The notes under the pieces were generated by a model. That model saw only the letters and a program-made list of their open reading frames with translations, was not told where the DNA came from and did no database searches. Both the position numbers and the translations under genes were made by a program. From Takakia lepidozioides (taxonomy: Eukaryota > Streptophyta > Takakiopsida > Takakiales > Takakiaceae), in NCBI GenBank assembly GCA_030704615.1, contig CM060731.1:70662756-70722755 (forward strand): a stretch of DNA of 60,000 nt, in the 5' to 3' direction. Shown here piece after piece: positions 12,724 to 24,504 of this stretch (the stretch's first letter is position 1; each line of letters opens with the position of its first letter).

Positions 12724-13477
12724 GATAGAAATATGGTTTGCAGAGCTAAAAGTTGATCAAGAGACAACACATGAAAAGCTTTTAACTACTTGACAAAGTG
12801 TGGGTTCCACCACACATGATCACACGATGCAAAGCCACGACATCCATGCTCTAGACACCCTAAATTACAAGTCAAGATGGGCCTACAATCTCGGACCTAC
12901 CCCACCATCCCTCTAGCTACCCACCACACATCACACATCTGTGTAAGATAGCTTGCTCCTGTCTGAAGACTCCTCCATACTCTCAAGTGGGTTCCACCAC
13001 AGATCATAGAGGCCAGTGCATGCTCCATAGATCCTAAACTAAACCAACATAATAACAAAATGGAAAGAGGGGCCCGCATACTACCTCAATAGCTTGAGAG
13101 GTGGTTGCCGCCCTTCCACACCTAATTAATTACGTACTCCAGCAGCCGAATCCAGCAGCCGCCTCACAATGAAGGGAGGTTTACTACGGATCTTCTTAGC
13201 CACCATGAAAAGACGAAAAGCATTCTTCACACCAACCCTACTGGCGAAACTTGTTTCTAAACCCTATCACCTTGGACTGATGTGTCACATTAATCTTAGC
13301 AAGGGTATATGCTGACACTATTTATTGATAACCGGGTCCCTTTTTAAGGCCATGGCCGGATACCAATAAATAAAAAACCAAATTTGCTCGCCGGTTCTCG
13401 AAGCCCGCCGGTTATCTCAACCCCTAGCCTCCGCCGGATCTGTCTATATCCAGTTTTTTTTATTTTTGCACCTCCTC

Positions 13478-13485
<8 letters not shown>

Positions 13486-13517
<32 letters not shown>
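13486..13517. repeat. (AT)n microsatellite in the right hAT subterminal region
   Basis: About 16 uninterrupted AT units lie between CGG and ACCGG motifs near the right end of the hAT element. Confidence 0.85.
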
Positions 13518-13518
<1 letters not shown>

Positions 13519-13573
13519 CCGGTCTAATAACAGGCGGTTATAACCGGCCAAAGTTCATAACCGCCCAACACTG

Positions 13574-13581
13574 GTTTATCC
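13574..13581. repeat. Right 8-bp target-site duplication of the hAT element
   Basis: GTTTATCC directly after the right CACTG terminus, identical to 9187-9194. Confidence 0.95.
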
Positions 13582-13689
13582 CAAGAGGTCTTCGTCACAC
13601 CCTTTCAAATCTTGACTATTTCATTATTAGAGGATTTTGTCTTTTCTTCACTCCCACTAATGCTCATTAGTTAATTCGTAGCTTCTCTG

Positions 13690-14900
13690 AGATTTGATCT
13701 TCTATCTTCACGAAGACGAGCTTCAGGTCTTCTATGCAGAAAATGTGTTGAACATCTTTCATTTGGAAGTCTGCCACCATTGAAGAAGTAGAAATATATT
13801 CCAAATATACTTCTCCAGCTTGTACTTGCTCTCGAATAGAATGTACTCATAAGACGACGTTTGGCGTGTCTTGTGGCCATTGATCCCGTGCCCAGTTTGA
13901 GCGGAACACAAAGCGACAGAACCTACCTTGTTAGGGGCTGACGCCAATTGTAAGACTTATCTTGGAATAAACAATTGATCGGGGTTTTCAAGATATCCTC
14001 TAGAAATCCCTTTACACAAGCATCTACCTACTGTGCCCAATAATTAGGCCCCAAAAGGGCCTCGGCTTTTGGCTCAGCCTCGAGATTTTCGAAGTTGGTA
14101 AAGAGATGTAGAGACACAATTTCCTTATTGATTTGAATAGAGTGTCTCTATGGTGAGAGAACCCCGTACAATGAATCAAAAAATGAATATTGTCTTCAGG
14201 TTGCCGACACAATGGGCAATTGCACTCTCCCTTTCTTATGTGCTTCTGTTTGTTGTTGAAAGGTAGGCTTCCCGCCCTGAGTGCTCTCGAATATTGTGGT
14301 GTTGTATGTCTATGTGTTTGCTTGTGGTGTGAAACGTAGAGTTCATTGATAGAGCAAAAGACTTCGATTATCAGCATGAATGACCGCATGTTTCTCTTGT
14401 AGAAATGCTAGTTCTGATATTAACCTACGTATCCAAACAGCTTTTGTAGCCGCTTTCGCTAATGTTATGTACTCCGATTCAGTGCTCGATAAGGCAACTG
14501 ACCTTTGTTTCTTGCTAGACCAATAATACCTCTCCATATAGGGCCTTACTCAATTTACAAACCATATAAGGTTTGATTTCCCAACTGGACACCTTTTGGA
14601 AATTCCATATAAATCTCTTCTTCTACAAGTCCATCAAGAAAGCAGGCTTTACATGAAGCTATTGTACCTCTAGGTCAAATTACGCACCTAAAGCAAGTAT
14701 GACTCTAATACATGTTAACTTAACTATAGGAGAAAATATCTCGTTGGAGTCAACACCTCATATCTGGGAATATCCCTTCCTTCGATACTCTTTATTAATT
14801 GTTAGGTGGTTTCTTAGACAAATTGCCTTAGTGGGTTTGGACTTAATACTTCTTCACTTGGCAATGTATTATTCTTTGCAATAGATGGACGTCTCTCGCA
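13690..14900 (-). mobile_element. Ty1/copia relic (RT and RNase H), itself interrupted
   Basis: Reading the minus strand downwards, 14760-14590 gives RT blocks (FSPIVKLTCIRV, LDGLVEEEIYMEFPKG). Then 14537-14343 gives the RNase H block SKKQRSVALSSTESEYI followed by HADNRSLLL. The end of RNase H (SIREQVQAGEVYLEYIST) resumes only at about 13840-13690. The 13850-14340 insertion separates the two halves of RNase H. Several stops make it inactive. The hAT element begins about 110 bp beyond its 3' end. Confidence 0.8.
14024..14340 (-). mobile_element. Fragment resembling a non-LTR (LINE) reverse-transcriptase C-terminus
   Basis: A 105-codon open stretch contains CPLCRQPEDNIHFLIHC, the Cys/His cluster typical of the C-terminal zinc-binding region of plant LINE ORF2 proteins, and a 'RALRAGSLPFNN' segment before it. 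It lies inside the copia RNase H. Only this tail is present, consistent with a 5'-truncated LINE insertion; neither a poly(A) tail nor target duplications are obvious. Confidence 0.55.
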
Positions 14901-15084
14901 ATTACCTATGCGTGATTATATGGTCGATAGATAGAGCCTGTGGTCCTACTCTGATATAGGACCAGGACGATGAACCACGGTAGGATCTATGGATCAACAA
15001 AAAGTTTCCACATCTGAAATTGTGAGTAATTTATTCATTAGTTGTAAATTACACAAATATATTGATGTTTGAATATATTTACAA

Positions 15085-15175
15085 CATGGGTTGTAGCCCG
15101 GTGGTAAGACGCACATGCAACCACCTTACATGAAAGATCGGATGAATTCTCAATTCCACCCGTCTCGTCTTTGTG
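15085..15175 (+). repeat. Candidate tRNA-derived SINE head
   Basis: GTAGCCCGGTGGTAAGACGC looks like a pol III A box, and about 40 bp later GATCGGATGAATTCTCAATTC sits where a B box would be. No foldable acceptor stem exists, so it is not a tRNA gene. The B box is poor; a decayed SINE is only a possibility. Confidence 0.3.
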
Positions 15176-15239
15176 CCTTCTTTAAAGCTGTTTTGGCGAA
15201 CTCCATTCTAACTTGCTAAACATTCACATACTCCCCTGC

Positions 15240-18180
15240 GGAAGGATTTTTCATTCTTTGTAATTTGGCAAGGCTTGTCAGCGGTGAAACCAAATTCTTG
15301 TCAAATATAGTTTCAAATGGCGTTTGGCCAATAGATGGATGTTTAGAGTTGTAAGCAATTTCAGCAGTTGGAGTACAATCCTCCTAATCAAGCTAGTGAG
15401 CGTTTATATATAATCTAATCAACTCCTCGAGAATATAGTTTATCCGTTCTAATTGTCCATTTGTTTGGGGATGGAAAGTTAGGCTCATGTTAAGCTCACC
15501 TCTCATGAATGCAAAAGCGTTTTCCAAAACTGCCCAGTGAAACGAACATCACGGTCAAAGATGATGCCTTTTGGCATGCCATGATATTCGATCACTTTTA
15601 AAAAAATAGTTTTGGTATTTTTGGAGCACTAGCATTCACATTATTGAGGATAAAATGGGTTCGTTTACTTAAGTGACACACCACCACTAGGATAGCATCA
15701 TGCCTTTGTGCCGCATAGGCAACTGCATTATGAAATCCAAACTTATCAACTTTCATGTTCCTTAAAAGAATTGGTAATGGCTGGAGAAGCCTCGCATATT
15801 TCTTTTGCACTACTTTTTTCTGGTGACATATAATACAAGCTCAAATAAATGTCTTTAACATCTTTGAGCATGTGTAGTCAAAAATAAGTTTTCTTTATAA
15901 ATTCATAGCATTTAGCTACATCAAAATATCTAGCTAACTAGAAGAATGATGGTCAAGTAACAACTACAACCGCCACTTCCATTTGTATGAATACATACTC
16001 GATACTTGTATCGACTGATTCTGTCGTCTTATACATAAGCTCGTACATCAATATCAAAGGTTTGGGAACCTTTCTCTTTCCGACGTACTACTTAGGTATA
16101 AATGTCAACGAAGTATGAATCTTTTCCATATTGCACCTTTAATTGGTCCAACAACGAATTGTGAATTGTGCTCAATAGAAAATTCCGTCGGCTCAAGGCA
16201 TGAGCTACGACATTCTCTTTGCCAGGACGATAGTCCAAATCAATTAGATGTCATTTTCTCATGCCTTAGAACATGGCATCACTATTTGATGGAAAGAAGG
16301 TTTACTATCGTACTGATAATGTTAGTTTAAATTTTTTTGAGACGCAACCTAATTTGTCCACAAGACAGACTAGGTGACAAGAGTTTTCAGCATTGTTCGA
16401 TAATTTCAGCATTAACTTCTTAGACTTTATGCCACCGGATGCCCATCCTGATACAATGCCGCACCTAGTGTAGTTTGGGATGCATAAGTAGCGCCTCAAA
16501 TGGCACATCGAGGTGTGCAATGCATAGCACAAGAACTGCTATTAACATTTGTTTAAGTTGATCAAAAGCGTTTTCAAAGCATGGCATCCACACATAGCTC
16601 ACATCTTTCTTTAAGATATCAGTTAAGGGTGCTAACGACCTTGAAAATTCCCTTATGAACTTCCGATTCAAATTGACAAGGCGAACGATCTTAGTTCATG
16701 CACATTTTTAGGAGAAACCTAGTCCAAGATCGCTTGGAATTTTTTAGGGTCCATGGAAATATCATTAACGCTATTGACATGGTCAAAAAAAATTAATTGA
16801 AGTTAAAAACTCGCGCTTGGAAGATTTACCATACAATTTATTCTTTAACAATTCCCTAAAGACTTATATTAGATGTTGCAAGTGTTCTTGGACCGACTTG
16901 CTGTAGATGAGTATATCATTGAGATCCACCACTACGAGCTTCTCCAGGAATGGGCTCAAAACTTTATTCATAAGGTCATGAATGTTGTTGGCATATTGAC
17001 ATGTCCAAATTGCAAATTTACCAAATACTTGTAGCTCCCATAATGGGTTCTACAAATAGTCTTTTCCACATCATTTTCTTTGATGTGGATTTGATGATAT
17101 CTTGATCGTAGTTGATTTTACTAAACACGGTTCCATCGTCTAGCACATCGTCTATTCTTGGAAGTGGATCCCAAAGATTAACTCTATGGGGTGTTGTTCT
17201 ATACCCCAGGGAGGCAGTTCCCTAGGTAGATCATTAGGAAAAACATCTTGGAACTCATTCAGTAATTCTTGCACTTTTGCAAGGGCTTATCTAGGCTTGT
17301 TCATTTTCTTTTATACCATAAAGAGAGTGTGAGTAGCACCAGTGTCTATTAGAAATGACACCACCTCCACCATCATATAGCCAAAGTTTTTAATTAATGG
17401 AGTACTTATGAATGCCTCGTTACGAATTTTGCTCTCTTTCCGTTGCACTTGTTGCCAAGCTTTAATACATTAATATCTCCATCTTTTGATATCTCCATCT
17501 GTATTTAAAGATGTAGTCTTGTACAGATCCACTTTGTCTGATGCTTTTGAAGCTTCATTCAATGGCGTAAACTCAGATAAAATCATTGCTCGGAATGCAT
17601 CTTAGGTCTCAACCCGCTTGTCAAGATGCTCCTTCCAATGCATTGGCTTGTCTAACCATCAATTTGCGGCAAAACTTTTGAAAAAGGTTGACCAAAACAG
17701 ATCATCTCCTCTTCCGAAGTTTTTTTTTTTTGCAAGCACATATAGATCAATTGAAAATAACCAAAGCTCCGATATTTTTACATTTTTTTTCCAAAGATTT
17801 TAGAATGGGGATGAGGCTTGAATACACTTTTTGTATTTTGCTCGTTGGTGGTAAGGAATGGATTGTTCTTTATGCTTACTTTAGCCAATTCTTATAATTC
17901 TTGATTTGGCTTCTTAATTCTTTCATTTCCGTTTGCATGGCTTCAATTTTACTGCGGTCCTCCATACTACTAGCTTTCTTTGGACTTGTAGAAGATTTGT
18001 TTTCTTCTATTAATGCCGCAGTATGAGATGACTCCCCTTTTTAGTGTTCTAAGACTTCTCTCAATTCTTGACGAGAAGCACAACAACCTTGACTACCCTT
18101 AATTGAGCCAATTCTTCAAAGGTATAAGATTGTTTCTTATCCCTTCCTTTCCATGGCATCAGAATGAGTTATTCTCATTG
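15240..18180 (-). mobile_element. Degenerate Ty3/gypsy retrotransposon (Gag to integrase)
   Basis: On the minus strand the order is canonical. A Gag start (MPWKGRDKKQSYTFEELAQL) lies near 18160. The protease active site FLIDTGATHTLFM lies near 17380-17340. The pol linker (FPNDLPRELPP) is near 17240-17215 and RT start blocks (VFSKINYDQDI) near 17130-17090. The RT catalytic block DLNDILIYS is near 16920, with the connection region at 16671-16465 (FIREFSRSLAPLTDIL). The integrase blocks KYARLLQPLPI at 15810-15770 and AEIAYNSKHPSIGQTPFE at 15370-15315 follow. Many stops and frameshifts show an old copy. Clear LTRs were not found. Confidence 0.8.
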
Positions 18181-18489
18181 AATCTTTATAACCCCATTGC
18201 TATTTGACATAATTTTTTAATCAATCCTTAAGTTACTACTGGTAGAATGTTACTTTTAACTTAAGTCTCACAATCTTTTCATTTTGATGTAGCCTGTCAT
18301 ACCAACTGTAATGAAACTACTTTTATTAAGGAGTGCAACCAAGTAACAGTTACGTTAATGGTCTTGGAAACTAACAAGTCGATAGTGACATTATACATTG
18401 GATCAAACAAACCAAACAATAATGCAAATATTATAAACGAACTCAATGGTGAGAAGGTTAAAATCAATAGATGTAAAGACACTAACATT

Positions 18490-18830
18490 ATGTAAAGCCT
18501 ATATCCCAGGGAAACAACACAGGGATGAATTCTTTATTGAAGGAGGTACTAGAATTACAGAACTGTTAGGTCTAATACATGTAGACCAATGCAGACTGCA
18601 ACACAAAGTGGATCTAAGTACTTCATCACTTCATAGATGATTTCTCTAGATTTATAGTTGTTTACTTATCAAATCATAAGTCTGGAGTTTCAAAGATTCA
18701 AACAGTACAAGGTATTAATTGAAAATCAGTTTAGTAAGAAAATAAAAGTTATAGGGCCTAATGGAGAAGGTCATACGAGGTATTAAGTTAAGTGGAAAAA
18801 GAAGGCATGGGGGATTTGGCATGAGGGAGA
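18490..18830 (+). mobile_element. Degenerate Ty1/copia integrase fragment
   Basis: Plus-strand blocks KQHRDEFFIEGGTRITELL, LIHVDQC and then degraded D-S-R-F-like and GKKIKV-like segments correspond to the copia pre-integrase/integrase core. Multiple stops are present. The fragment runs towards the assembly gap at 18921, so its extent is unknown. Confidence 0.65.
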
Positions 18831-18920
18831 TGACCTTGTTATTTTTTGGGTGCCAAAGGTTGCATATACTTCATCTTTTCAATATGAAGGGTTTCGATTT
18901 GTTCTATATGAAATAAATAT

Positions 18921-19420
18921 NNNNNNNNNNNNNNNNNNNNNNNNNNNNNNNNNNNNNNNNNNNNNNNNNNNNNNNNNNNNNNNNNNNNNNNNNNNNNNNN
19001 NNNNNNNNNNNNNNNNNNNNNNNNNNNNNNNNNNNNNNNNNNNNNNNNNNNNNNNNNNNNNNNNNNNNNNNNNNNNNNNNNNNNNNNNNNNNNNNNNNNN
19101 NNNNNNNNNNNNNNNNNNNNNNNNNNNNNNNNNNNNNNNNNNNNNNNNNNNNNNNNNNNNNNNNNNNNNNNNNNNNNNNNNNNNNNNNNNNNNNNNNNNN
19201 NNNNNNNNNNNNNNNNNNNNNNNNNNNNNNNNNNNNNNNNNNNNNNNNNNNNNNNNNNNNNNNNNNNNNNNNNNNNNNNNNNNNNNNNNNNNNNNNNNNN
19301 NNNNNNNNNNNNNNNNNNNNNNNNNNNNNNNNNNNNNNNNNNNNNNNNNNNNNNNNNNNNNNNNNNNNNNNNNNNNNNNNNNNNNNNNNNNNNNNNNNNN
19401 NNNNNNNNNNNNNNNNNNNN
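18921..19420. other. Assembly gap (exactly 500 N)
   Basis: The round length suggests a scaffold gap of arbitrary size, so open frames reading across it are artefacts. Confidence 0.99.
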
Positions 19421-20880
19421 CCCTACAACTATTGCCCCACTCCAACCAGTATGTCCGAAGGACACAAAGACAGGCAACCTTGGCGGTACAGGGAAGAGAG
19501 AGGGGGGGGGGAAGGGGGTAAACGGGAGGGGGGGAAATCCGTACCCTGGAGCCCTGCTTTCATCCAAACCTCATGGAGACGTGCTCGGATGTCCAAGGGC
19601 GGATTCTGACCGCACACACACTGATGCGTCACGGGTAAACCTTCACGTGCTCATTTTTGTCCCCTGGCCCGGATTGCAATTGCTGCCGCTAGCTATTAAT
19701 ACCGCCCGCTTTGTTCCTCAGGTGCTTCATGTTTGGGCAGGGACGTTGTCCGGACAGGCATGTGTTTCGCCTTCGAGCCAGATACTGCCCTCCACAACTC
19801 GGAAACTTGCAGCGGCTGAACGTCTACCGAAAGAGGAAGAGCATCCTCGGAGGATGAGGAAAATTCCGAGAAGGAGCAGGGGAGGAAGTTGGGATCGAGG
19901 CCGAGGAGCCCCCGGTTTTACGAGTGAGTGGTGGCATTGTAAGTTGCCTCCGATTTCGTAGGCACCTCCCTCCGCTCTCTTATTTCATTGAAAACCCTTT
20001 CTGGTTTGTGCTGGTATTGACATCTTGAAGTGGATTTGTTCTTACTGTAGGATGCCAAGTACTGCCGGAGGACGTCTACACCGGAGTTCCATGGGCAGGA
20101 GGAACGTGCATTTTTTTGGCCAGGGGGGATTTCATGCCTAGTCCAGAAAGGGAGTACATCCTTCCTACTTATGCTGCCCGGCTTCTTCGGTGTCCATTAG
20201 GAGGTGTTCCGAACGTAGTCGTGTACAGCAGATTTTAGACGAGGCAAGCCTCAAGAAAATGAAGATGAGGGAGGAGGCAGCAGCTATTAGAGCCCGTCGG
20301 GCTCGTAGATTTGTCTTGGATTCTGCTAAGGAAAGTGGGGGAGAAGACGCAGAGGATTCCTAGGAGGTGAGGTGGACAGTCCCCCAAGGAGAGGACGGGA
20401 TTTTTGAGAGGCATAGTGGAACTGATGCATCACAGAGCTCGGAGGATGAGGGGGATGAGGGGGATGAGGAAGAAGGTGGGCAAGTTCCTCGGAGGGTGTA
20501 GGAGAGTAGTGCCCATTTCCGGCTATGACAGTTAGAACACACTTGTATAGATGTGGCTTGCCACAAAATTTGCAATAAAATGTTGCATTTCAAGTCCACT
20601 GGTAGCCAATTCCCACTTCACATGACCCTATTTCCGTGCCTCCTAACCCTATTTCCGTGGATTCACAATGGTCTGCTCATGCTTTTTTTTTTTCCCGCTC
20701 ATGCTCATGCCGCTCATGAAATAGCAGCCCCCCCTGACTATGTCTCCATCACTAGAGGCACAAGGGCAAGCGTTTACCAGCAGCTACACCAACATCCCTA
20801 ACTGCAGCACTAGTAGTGGGACAAGTAAAGATGGAGCTGGGAAATCCACTCCAAGCTCCTGCTGCAGCACCAACACCCGT
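19421..20880 (+). other. Unresolved stretch between the gap and the methyltransferase retroelement
   Basis: No gene is recognisable. Two basic/acidic open stretches (19700-19960, rich in R/E/G, ending near a GTAAGT; and 20215-20360, reading IRARRARRFVLDSAKESGG) may be pieces of an upstream exon or of the retroelement's leader. An AATAAA lies at 20575. A G-run at 19501-19511 and a T-run near 20685 are simple repeats. If an LTR of the methyltransferase element exists, it should be here or in the gap; I could not delimit one. Confidence 0.35.
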
Positions 20881-20882
20881 AC

Positions 20883-21595
20883 TTGCCTTTAAAACCCAGT
20901 TTTGGCGTTCTTCGAGGAGTGAAGGAGAAACTACCAGGGGATAATGACGGAGAAATTGCGGAATTGCAAGAGTTCCAGCGCAAGCCTACTGATAGGTTGA
21001 GGGAGGCTTACACGCACATGAGGCGATTAATAAATGTAACCCAAGGGGTTACGGAAGCTCAAGCAGTCCATTCTGGTATGGGATATTGGACAAGGAGCTG
21101 AGGAGAAGGGTGCGGGATGCACTCTCCTACAAGTGGACCAACAACCCACCTTAGCAAACGTGTTTTTGCTGGCAGAGCGGATAGAGCTCAATGGGTGGAG
21201 GAGCGAGTGGTCATGGTGGGGTTTGGTAGGAGACACAACAAGTGGGGCTCCTAGTCCACAACAACCACTACCCCAACTGCTCAAGGCAACAAGGGGGCTC
21301 AGGCGAAGCCCAGGGAAGGACAGAGAGGATCTCAATTGCAGAGGTCACTTCCTTCATTCTCAGGCCAACAACAGTCGGGTATGACATATTGGGATTGTGG
21401 AGGACCCTATGTTAAGAGAGATTGCCCGGAGAGAGGCAAAGGGCCGGCACAGGCACAACCTACACAACTACAGTGTGGGCATTGTGGCAAGTATGGGCAT
21501 GAAGAGGCCCATTGTTATGACTTGCATCCTGAGCTATGGCCAGGCCAGTTCCAGGGAACAATGGTGGCCGAGGACGAGGCAATGTAGTCCAGAGT
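20883..21595 (+). pseudogene. Gag of the methyltransferase retroelement
   Basis: Structural nucleocapsid precursor. A capsid-like segment (ELQEFQRKPTDRLREAYTH, LINVTQGVTEAQAV at 20955-21065) continues in shifted frames through LDKELRRRVRDAL and LANVFLLAERIELN (to 21195), showing at least two frameshifts. Two zinc knuckles follow. The first, 21387-21425, is decayed (Y replaces the first C and the H). The second, 21474-21515, is a perfect CX2CX4HX4C (CGHCGKYGHEEAHC). It ends at TAG 21585-21587 in that frame. Confidence 0.8.
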
Positions 21596-22860
21596 AGAGG
21601 AGGCAGATGTCGCGGTGGAGGTCGTAACCAAACCAAGGAGCACAAGGTCAGGTCAAGTCATGCTAAAGGCATGTGGATAGGCTTTCCGCTAGAGCAACAT
21701 CTTGCTGTCATGGCCACTACTAATGTTGCATCAACTCCAAGGCCTGAGGTTCAAGCCCCACCTGCACAACCTCCTATGCCTAGGGAAGACCAGATTGGTA
21801 TGGGCTTCATGTGTGGAGCCGCACTTGGTGGACCATTGCATGTGGACTCTGCAGCTATTGTCACTCGAGCAGCAACGCGTGCTCCTGAGCCAAGAGGAGC
21901 AGATGTGGATTTTGATCCACAAAGGGGGGAAGCAAGTCAACAGACAAGGCTTCCACAGTCTTTCACATTGGCTGAGACAAGTGCCAACTACGCCATCGAT
22001 GGTACCCGCTCATCCAAGTGTGTCAGAGGTAGAGCCACGAGTACCATGGAGAGAGTTGGGTGTGGCTCGGGAAATGCCAGTGGTGGTGCTGCAAAGCAAG
22101 GTGCAGCCAGTACATTGTTGGGGCGGCTACGGCGGTTTGCCAAGCTCCATTGTTTTCTGCCACGACAATTGCAATGTCGGGGATGCGGCCAGCTGCAGTG
22201 TTTAGACTGGCAGCTGCACTCTGTAGAGTGGTGATGCATCAGCACTATCTGCGGGGATAGCGGATAAGGTGCAATGCATGAATGCCCTGGATTCAAGGGT
22301 GAAGACAGCCACAGCTGCACCATGGCAAGCGGCAACTGCAAGGTTGCAGGAGTTGTCAGCTAGACCAGCCATTGAGCGTAGTATGGTGACTCCTGGGGTA
22401 GTCCTGGTGGACAATCAGGATGGTGTGTTTCAGTTGAGTGGCCCCGCCGGGAGGAGGTATAGGCCACTGCGGGTCTTGTTGGACTCGGGCACAGCCATTG
22501 ATGTTGGAAGAGCAGCAATTGCAGGCTTGGGCCTTACAGAGGCGGATTTGGAGCCTTGCCCTTTCCAAATTCAAACATCTTTGGTGGTTCAGAGAAGGCA
22601 CGAGGGATTACTGCCATGAGCTCTTCATTCGATTGCAACTAGATCATCCTACGGATGGCTCAGTCATGAGAGCTAAAGCCATTGTTACGGACGCGATGTC
22701 CTATGATGTGCTTGTTGGTGGGGCTGTGTTATACCCCATGGGCTTTTGGGAGAAAATGACATCCTACAGGCCGGAATGGCAGTCAGGAGATGGCCGACGT
22801 GCACTGCTCCCAGTGCGGTTTATTAGGAATGTAGCGGTGATCATAGGAACATGATGCCCA
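21596..22860 (+). pseudogene. Linker and retroviral-type aspartic protease of the methyltransferase retroelement
   Basis: A G/P/A-rich linker leads to the protease. LLDSGTA with the catalytic DSG at 22482-22490 is followed by GGSEKARGITA near 22577-22615 in another frame. AMSYDVLVGGAVLYPMGF at 22695-22748 is in a third, giving the flap and the hydrophobic-GG motif. Two single-base shifts therefore split the domain. Between it and the methyltransferase is about 300 bp of linker with no known fold. Confidence 0.75.
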
Positions 22861-23169
22861 CATTGGCTGCATTCTCAGGAGTGGTGGTTTGGGGTGGTGA
22901 GCTCTTGGAGGGCAATAGCCATGCAATGATAGGCCATCACCTGATGAGGACAAACAATTGGCATACAAGGCTGATTTGCTTCCTCATGTGCCTGTGCATA
23001 TTCCACTGTGGGGTACGGTTGGGAATTTGCATCGAGTAGCAGACGAGTGTGTGCACCAAGCATGGCAGGAGGCCTTCCATTGGATGAGTGAGGGGAGTTC
23101 AGTGACATCACCTGGACCTCCTAAGTTAGCTCCTTTGGACACAGTGCCCATTCCTGGCAACCACCTGAC

Positions 23170-24258
23170 TCAGGGATTTGTTTGCTAGAGCTGTTTGGAG
23201 GCATGAGCACTGGGCTTGCAGGAGTGTTGCAAGCAAGGATTAAAGTACGCAAGTACTTGTATGTGGAGAAGGATGAGATAGCTGGCGTATTTCTATGCGC
23301 CACATTCCTGCTCGCACACCGGTATCTGAGTTGTTGCCTCTCTCAGCAATTCAAGGGTATCAAAAGGCCTTGCCAGCAAACATTACCTTGCTGGGGGCGG
23401 ATGGTTTGGACCGATATGGTTCCATTGACTTGGTGATAGCTGGATGGCCTTGCCAAGGACACTCTCCTGCATGTCATGGGAATGGCTTGCATGATGCACG
23501 ACCGCATTTGTTTTGGGAGATGTTGCGAGTGTTGCGGGACTTGCAGACGAGGCAAGTGCAACCTCTAGGCTATATCTTGGAGAATATTCCTCTTATGGGA
23601 GATTCTCGGGCCAGGGTAATGGCCAGTGTGCATCAGGTGCGGTCTTGGATTGGATCGGCAGTGTTATTGGATGCAGCAGCGGTGCGATCACGTGCGTCGA
23701 CCTTGATTGTGGTGGACCAATCTTGCACCACCAGAGCTGCTCAAGAGAGCATACGATTCCATTCATCGGCCACCCAATCTCATGGTTGAGGGCATTTTGG
23801 ACCAAGGGAGACAACCACATAGGGTGTGACATGATGACCGTCCACCTCTAGCAGTGGTCAATCGAGTGGGGCAGCCACATGCGGCCTTGACTACGCTCAT
23901 GAGCTTTCCCTTGTCTCATGCTTTTCGAGACAATGGTCCTGGATTGATTTGGGACAGTGTGTTACAGCAATTGGTGGAGCCCAATGCAGATGAGCGAGAG
24001 CGGGCAATGGGATTTGCCACCGGCACTACAGATGTGCCAGCTCTGTCAGAGGCATCACGCCGCCAAGTGTTGGGTCAAGCAATGGATCTAAATTGCTTGA
24101 CATGGATAATTGGCTTGTGCATGGCTGAGCAACGGAGATTGCAAGCATTGATGGCTACTTTTGCACTCCCATTGGATAGTGCATCCTCCCTGCCAACCGA
24201 GACGGTTGAGGCAGTGAGTGGGGGCGAGCACAGGATCGTGGGTTGTAAACACCCATGA
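23170..24258 (+). pseudogene. C5-cytosine DNA methyltransferase domain embedded in the retroelement
   Basis: Transfers methyl from S-adenosylmethionine to cytosine in DNA. Motifs run in the normal, unrearranged order. Motif I is LLELFGGMSTGL (23182-23217). Motif II is YLYVEKDE. Motif IV is GWPCQGHSPA, with the catalytic Cys codon at 23451-23453. Motif VI is YILENIP (Glu codon at 23580). Motif VIII is DAAAVRSRA, then WWTNLAP. The motif IX-like segment is ERERAMGF, and motif X is RRQVLGQAMDLN (GQA instead of GNA). Two compensating frameshifts (near 23290 and near 23706) and a TGA at 23827-23829 break it. The frame then continues to TGA at 24256. All catalytic residues I can check are kept, so loss of coding is probably recent. 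Confidence 0.88.
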
Positions 24259-24504
24259 CAGATGTGGGATGAGATGCGCAAAGAGAGAGTCATTGGATCT
24301 CTCAAGCAGCAATATGAGGAGTGGGGAGAGCCATGGACTGAGGATCAGTTGGAGGCCAAGGTGGCCAAGGTTTTTGAAGAGGTTGAGAATGTTTCTTGCT
24401 TAGAGGATGTTCTCAAGGTGGCTATGGCGGAGCAAGTGGAGGCTACGCCACAGTCAGATTGGGCGGACAAGGCCCAAGAGGTTGTTATCTAGCAACCAAA
24501 GGAT

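Larger units (their letters stand above)
9195..13573 (-). mobile_element. Complete hAT-superfamily transposon (4379 bp), transposase defective
   Basis: The ends are inverted: CAGTGTTAGGCGGTTAT at 9195 and, reverse-complemented, CAGTGTTGGGCGGTTAT ending at 13573. An exact 8-bp target duplication GTTTATCC flanks them. CAGTG-like termini and 8-bp duplications are standard for hAT. Both subterminal regions (9195-9480 and 13320-13573) carry many copies of a CCGGTTAT/ATAACCGG motif on both strands, as expected of transposase-binding subterminal repeats. The interior holds a minus-strand BED-finger transposase. The element lies between copia relics. Intact ends mean it could still be moved by a related transposase; that is inference. 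Confidence 0.95.

Noticed and set aside
18839-19567. Long open frames on both strands
   Set aside because: They consist mainly of undetermined residues across the 500-N gap.
21536-22234. 232-codon frame taken as a separate gene
   Set aside because: It lies between the Gag knuckles and protease, is low complexity, and is best seen as retroelement linker.
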